Assembly (NCBI GenBank): GCA_000226015.1
Contig: JH153106.1
Location: forward strand, 178,183 to 242,182
Direction of reading: 5' to 3'
DNA from: Mnemiopsis leidyi
Lineage: Eukaryota > Ctenophora > Tentaculata > Lobata > Bolinopsidae
Length of the DNA: 64,000 nt
Shown: positions 59,859 through 64,000 of the stretch, piece by piece
How positions within the stretch are numbered: the first letter of the stretch is position 1
Layout of the letters: every line of letters begins with the position of its first letter
Position numbers and translations under genes: made by a program
The notes under the pieces: generated by a model
Databases searched by the model: none
What the model saw: only the letters and a program-made list of their open reading frames with translations
Told to the model about the DNA's origin: nothing

Positions 59859-59932
59859 GTATCCTTGAGAAAATACTTTGTAAGTAGTTTGACATATTCT
59901 CCTAAAAATGTATCACCTCTTAGAATCTAATG

Positions 59933-60428
59933 TACAGCCATCCCCCGATATACCGGGCCCCCGATTTACCGGGTCCCTCGATTTACCGGGCCTCATTCCT
60001 TTCCCCCGAAATTTATTTCATTTTCAAGGCAACTGTTAAATTTTGTTGTCAAAACTATGTAATACAGTCGGACTAACACTTTTTACTTATCTAACATTGT
60101 TCCAATGACAAAAAGACGGTATATAGACACATAAGATGGTATATAGACTTTAGAGACAATTTAGACCCAATTTCAGGNNNNNNNNNNNNNNGGCAACTGT
60201 TAAATTTGTTAGTCAAAACTATGTAATACAGTCGGACTAACACTTTTACTTATCTAACATTGTTCAAATAGACAAAAAGACGGTATATAGACACATAAGA
60301 TGGTATATAGACTTTAGGGACAATTTAGACCCAATTTCAGGCCCTAAATGGCACTCCCCCGATTTACCGGGTGCCCCGATTTACCGTGCTTTCCCCCGAA
60401 AAGCCCGGTAAATCGGGGGATGACTGTA
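59933..60428. mobile_element. Non-autonomous DNA transposon (MITE) with TA-flanked inverted termini
   Basis: The left end reads TACAGCCATCCCCCGATATA, and the right end in reverse complement reads TACAGTCATCCCCCGATTTA. Both continue with repeated CCGGTAAATCGGGG-type subterminal motifs. The TA at each end fits Tc1/mariner/pogo-type target duplication. No transposase is present. The core (60028-60177) appears again after the N run (60192-60341) almost unchanged, so the doubled core is probably a gap-filling artefact. The left end lies only 75 bp upstream of the Artemis-like ATG. Confidence 0.85.
60178..60191. other. Assembly gap (14 N)
   Basis: Run of N inside the MITE. The 150 bp on each side are near-identical, which suggests the two sides overlap in reality and the gap is false. 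Confidence 0.98.
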
Positions 60429-61129
60429 GTTACTTTTGGTTAATGGAACAAAGATATGGAGAACGATCTCAGCTACATTAGAAGTACTTGAAAAAAGCCT
60501 GTGTGCCAAAGAGTGGAGCAATTTAATCGATGACAGGATATTGTTAATATAGACGACTATAGGCAGAATTTAACATTAATTGTTTATAGTATGATCTATA
60601 GATCGAAAATCATGGCCGACAACACCATCAATAGAATCAGGCTAAAAATCTGAGTTCCGACTTTAGAATTATAAGAAGGCAGTTTCATTTTTTTGATATT
60701 TTTGATAACATTTTAATATATCTAAACAATTTTTATTTAGATATAACCTGTGGTGCTCATTTCTGCAGGATGCTTCCAGTATAGGTTGAGGACACCCTAC
60801 TTATGACAGGGGGACTCCTACCAAAATACTTATGGTTATGGCTTACCAGGCAATATATGGCCCTCTCTACAGTCCCCTTCTATCTTTGACTGAGGTACCC
60901 ATATAAGCCCAACTGTGAAAGCGAGGTAAACTGTCAGAATTTCAAGCCGTGTGGGCAAGTTGGTGCTATACCACATTCTTATTTTGTGTTTCTTTACTGT
61001 TAAAATAGGAATTTCAACCAATTTTTCTGCATTTTCGGGGGCTCTGCCTTCTTTTCCCCAAGCAAGAGCTGCACCTGGTTTCTTGAAAACTAGATCTGAA
61101 ACATTAAAGAAGCTGACGACATTTCCGAA

Positions 61130-61540
61130 TTTCAAGCCGTGTGTGCAATAGAGAAGATCTATAGCGGTAAGTCCATTAACTGGTCTGCTCTTAAAGAACG
61201 ATCCTCAGATTACAGAGATGCTAATAGCTTTGACTTATGGGACTTCATTGCCTTCCACAAGTTCTTCAATGAACCCTACAATTGAGGATGCAATTTAGAC
61301 CTCCACCCTAAAGAACGCAGTGAATCCAGTAATGTACCAACCCCTGTATCCATGTCTGACTATGATGAACTTGAGTGGCTGAACAGTGAATTCACGGATG
61401 TTGAATTCAACTCTCAATGGGACTTAAAGATAAAAGTGTCTACATTGACCTCATCTCAGTAAAAGCCAACAGAAAGCATTGATCCTGTAACTCATGACTT
61501 CTTTTCGGAGATAATCAGTGAAACTGTTCAATGACAACTT
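61130..61540 (+). pseudogene. Decayed coding sequence of unknown family
   Basis: One frame reads as plausible protein over about 130 codons: WSALKERSSDYRDANSFDLW, IAFHKFFNEPYN, MSDYDELEWLNSEFTD, THDFFSEIISETVQ. It is interrupted and cannot encode a full product. The composition suggests the remains of a mobile-element or host gene; no diagnostic motif identifies which. A repeat of TTTCAAGCCGTGTG occurs at about 60940 and 61129. Nothing else coding is seen between the MITE and 61750. Confidence 0.35.
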
Positions 61541-61859
61541 TATCACATGAGAAAGGCGGTTAAGTAAATTGTAACTTGCAACATTGAATATTTTTATCAA
61601 ATTGAAATCATCAAATTACATTGCGAATTGCTAAAATGCAATCTCCGTTACTGCTTTTATCAAACTGGAGGAGATTCTGAACCCTAACGATTAAGCCTAC
61701 AAAATGAACAAGAACCCTTTTGCATTGTAGGTTGATAACCTACTGTCGCGGCCATCACGCGCTGTCACGCATTTCTGGCCTGGCGAAGAAATTCTAGACG
61801 CGCATCGCCCGTTGACAAGTTGCGTGTCCAGAGTCGGGTAAGTGTAACAACTCGACAAG

Positions 61860-62025
61860 CGCTGCGCGGCTCTCTCTCTTGTATCTACGTTTCTCCTTGC
61901 CTGGGGACCTCAGGCTAATTGTTGCTTTGCAACGGAGGGAAACGTAGCTAGAGAGCCGCGCAACGCCCGGTAACGTTTCTCCCAGCAACAATTACAAAGA
62001 CTGAGGTCTAAGTCCCCGGGCAAAT
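61860..62025. repeat. Nested inverted repeats, GC-rich
   Basis: GCGCGGCTCTCT (61864-61875) with CTACGTTTC (61885-61893) pairs with GAAACGTAG (61939-61947) and AGAGAGCCGCGC (61950-61961). TTGCCTGGGGACCTCAGGC and AATTGTTGC (about 61897-61926) pair with GCAACAATT and TGAGGTCTAAGTCCCCGGGC (about 61984-62021). The two pairings are interleaved. A third CCCCAGGCAAGCGAGGGAC copy lies at about 62058-62077. This is probably a MITE-derived or rearranged element. Confidence 0.75.
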
Positions 62026-62029
62026 TATA

Positions 62030-62770
62030 CCTGAATTGCACGTCGACACTTGACTAAGGTCCCGGTCCCCAGGCAAGCGAGGGACTTCCTTTTCTAGCGT
62101 GCTATCCTAATGAAATCGATGTCATTGTCCTATTCTTCCTGCACATTGGATATGAACCTTGTTTTATGCTCCTTCTCCAATTCCTCTGAGTCTGACCTGG
62201 CGGTGTACTCCTTGTAAACACTTGTCGAGGTGTTACCCGACCCGCGCGCGGCTCGCAGACGGATATCATCTCGTCAAGTAAACACCGGCCTCTGCTTCCT
62301 ACTTCCTTGTCCAGCCAACAAATCCCTCTGATAAAACGCTGGTTACTTCTTGGATTGATTGTGTACACAGACGAGTTGGGAGCTTACAAGTACAACGGCC
62401 TCACCGCAGCATCCTACACACACGACTCAGTGAACCACAGAATTCAGTTCGTGGACCATACGTCCGCAGTCCGGAGTGCACACAAACAGTTACAACGAGC
62501 AAGATCCAGCTCTGCGCTTCTCAGTCTCACCTCTTTTCTGACACACTCCCTGACACAATCCCCTCTGCTGCCATGGATAACCCTACTACAACCTTGGACT
62601 TCTTGGACTTGGAGACCCCTTCAACGTTGTAGTGCCCGTTACTGCTGAACCTGCCCGGAACCGCCAGCCCAAACACCTAGACTGAGTGATATAGCCCCCC
62701 TTCTCTGCCCTCTGCATCCGGCCCTATGAGAAGGAGGAAAAATACCACAAGAAAGGACACACGGAGACTT
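62030..62770. other. No supported gene
   Basis: Overlapping frames on both strands (for example 62102-62368 minus and 62307-62648 plus) have no family signature and no splice-consistent partners. The base composition is more GC-rich than elsewhere, consistent with repeat or mobile DNA. Confidence 0.4.
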
Positions 62771-62969
62771 TGTCTGACTTCGTCCGACCCTCATTCGAAG
62801 CGAATAGAGGGAATAAAATGACAGGAGGGTGCGCGCTGCCGTACAAAGAATTAGAATAATTAAAATGACGGGAGGGTGCTTGTACTGCAGCGCGCACCCT
62901 CCTGTCATTTTATTCTCGGAGAATATTCTATTCGCTTCGAATGAGGGTCAGACCAAGTAAAGTCAGACA
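62771..62969. repeat. Long imperfect inverted repeat (hairpin element)
   Basis: The outer arms begin TGTCTGACTT (62771) and end AAGTCAGACA (62969). Inner matched blocks are 62786-62807 with 62928-62949 (GACCCTCATTCGAAGCGAAT) and an exact 29-bp match of 62811-62839 with 62887-62915 (GAATAAAATGACAGGAGGGT and onward). The loop contains another partial copy (ATGACGGGAGGGTGCT at 62865-62880). Size and structure fit a fold-back MITE. A transcript would form a ~90-bp stem. Confidence 0.88.
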
Positions 62970-63499
62970 ATGAGTACAGACTATGAGGGTGCGCGCGCTG
63001 CTGTACAAGACAACGTCGCAGACAAGCACTTCTGTAATTATTTACGCGACGAGATGACATCAGTCTAGTCTAGTATAATATAATAGTAATAGTCTATAGT
63101 TATACTTATAGTTTAATCGTTGTGTCCCAAATCAAAGAAAACATGACTGTTACTTAAACGGTCCATGATAAAATATAAAACATTCAATTAGCAAATAGCA
63201 ATCATTTATCTAAACAACTCTCATTTAAAAATTGTTGTTAATACGCCCGCATGACATGCAAATGCAATATAAATACCTAGCAACATGAACAAATTAAGAA
63301 ATCGCGAAAAATGATGTTCGGCAAGCATCGGTCATTGTTTTACAAAATACTTTTAAAACGGTCCATATCACGTAAGCCGCATCCATAACATTGCTAAATT
63401 TGCAGCACTATTGATCACATTCTTGCTTAACATTCGTTGCAGTTGTTCGTATTCACAAATCTATCTCTCTCTCACTTTTTTTTAACGAAACCGGATAAA

Positions 63500-63643
63500 A
63501 TGGCTAAAGACGCACAAAAGGATCCGCGGTTTAATTCAAACTGGGGAACAATAATAGAACCGCCTTTCCCTCTTGGAAATCAGAAATTGGAAGGAGGGCA
63601 GGTTCAGGAAATCACAGAAAGACTTCACACTACTGAAACTAAG
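63500..63643 (+). CDS. First coding exon of a gene running off the window
   Basis: The ATG, in good context (ATAAAATGGC), opens 48 codons: MAKDAQKDPRFNSNWGTIIE, PPFPLGNQKLEGGQVQEITE, RLHTTETK. They meet the donor AAG|GTTTCT in phase 0. It is hydrophilic with no signal peptide. Candidate next exons with phase-0 acceptors are at 63806 (GILPNELYSSSSNSEF) and 63933 (EDSDTAHKIFCTATEPWNVC, open to the window end). The second looks more protein-like. The family is not recognised. Confidence 0.5.
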
Positions 63644-64000
63644 GTTTCTAGAACTAATTATCACCATTTTTCAGCAATATAATGTTGCCTTTTTAATATT
63701 CTGAACAGCTTTAAATGCCTAATTTAGTAAACGTATACTTATAGTGGTAGCTACTGGCCATCTATCGTGTAATGATCCTTTAAAATTGTTAAAAATGGCA
63801 AACAGGGTATTCTCCCGAACGAATTATACTCTTCATCCTCAAATTCGGAGTTCTTGATCGGAAAGGAGTCACAATCCCTACGGCCGGGGTCCCAATAAGG
63901 AAGACACCTAGTTCTACAGAGCGATGTTCCAGGAGGACAGTGACACAGCTCACAAGATCTTCTGCACTGCCACCGAACCGTGGAATGTGTGCTACACTGG

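Noticed and set aside
62307-62648. 113-codon plus-strand frame
   Set aside because: Composition looks like random GC-richer DNA next to repeats; overlapped by other open frames on the opposite strand.

Overview
The window is eukaryotic, most likely a marine invertebrate animal (possibly a cnidarian or another early-branching lineage). AT-rich DNA carries short coding exons separated by GT-AG introns. The protein families are animal ones: sushi and WSC-like modules, a MARVEL four-span protein, an Artemis nuclease and a membrane-anchored carboxylesterase. The species cannot be fixed from the sequence. Two runs of N (34516-34525 and 60178-60191) show that this is a draft assembly. Most real genes are split into exons too short to stand out as single open frames. 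I rebuilt them from splice sites and reading-phase continuity.

Layout. 1-3.7 kb: no gene seen. 4.0-7.3 kb (+): 3' part of a small unrecognised coiled-coil-like gene; a minisatellite has grown out of one of its 5' splice sites. 8.4 and 15.7 kb (+): two isolated candidate first coding exons in otherwise empty DNA. 22.0-28.6 kb (+): a 13-exon gene encoding four copies of a ~120-140 residue domain plus an acidic tail. 30.3-36.6 kb: a tandem segmental duplication broken by an assembly gap. 32.0-41.8 kb (+): two paralogous secreted or cell-surface proteins built from phase 1-1 exon modules (signal peptide, WSC-like, an unnamed ~150-residue module, sushi, TNFR/ephrin-receptor-like Cys-rich), with decayed spare exons between the live ones. 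42.9-50.0 kb (+): a small charged protein made of many phase-0 micro-exons; its acidic tail lies in a shifted frame.

51.1-52.9 kb (+): intronless type II membrane carboxylesterase/cholinesterase-like gene with an intact catalytic triad. 53.9-57.6 kb (-): five-exon MARVEL-like tetraspan gene whose largest intron holds a 5'-truncated LINE. 58.1-59.9 kb (-): intronless Artemis (DCLRE1C) homologue with a TA-flanked MITE about 75 bp upstream of its ATG. 60.4-63.5 kb: decayed coding sequence and several large inverted repeats. 63.5 kb to the end (+): first exon of a gene that runs off the window.

The genes do not form a pathway. The strongest themes are exon shuffling in a modular extracellular gene family, and unusual repeats (minisatellites at splice sites, near-perfect fold-back palindromes) inside or beside genes.
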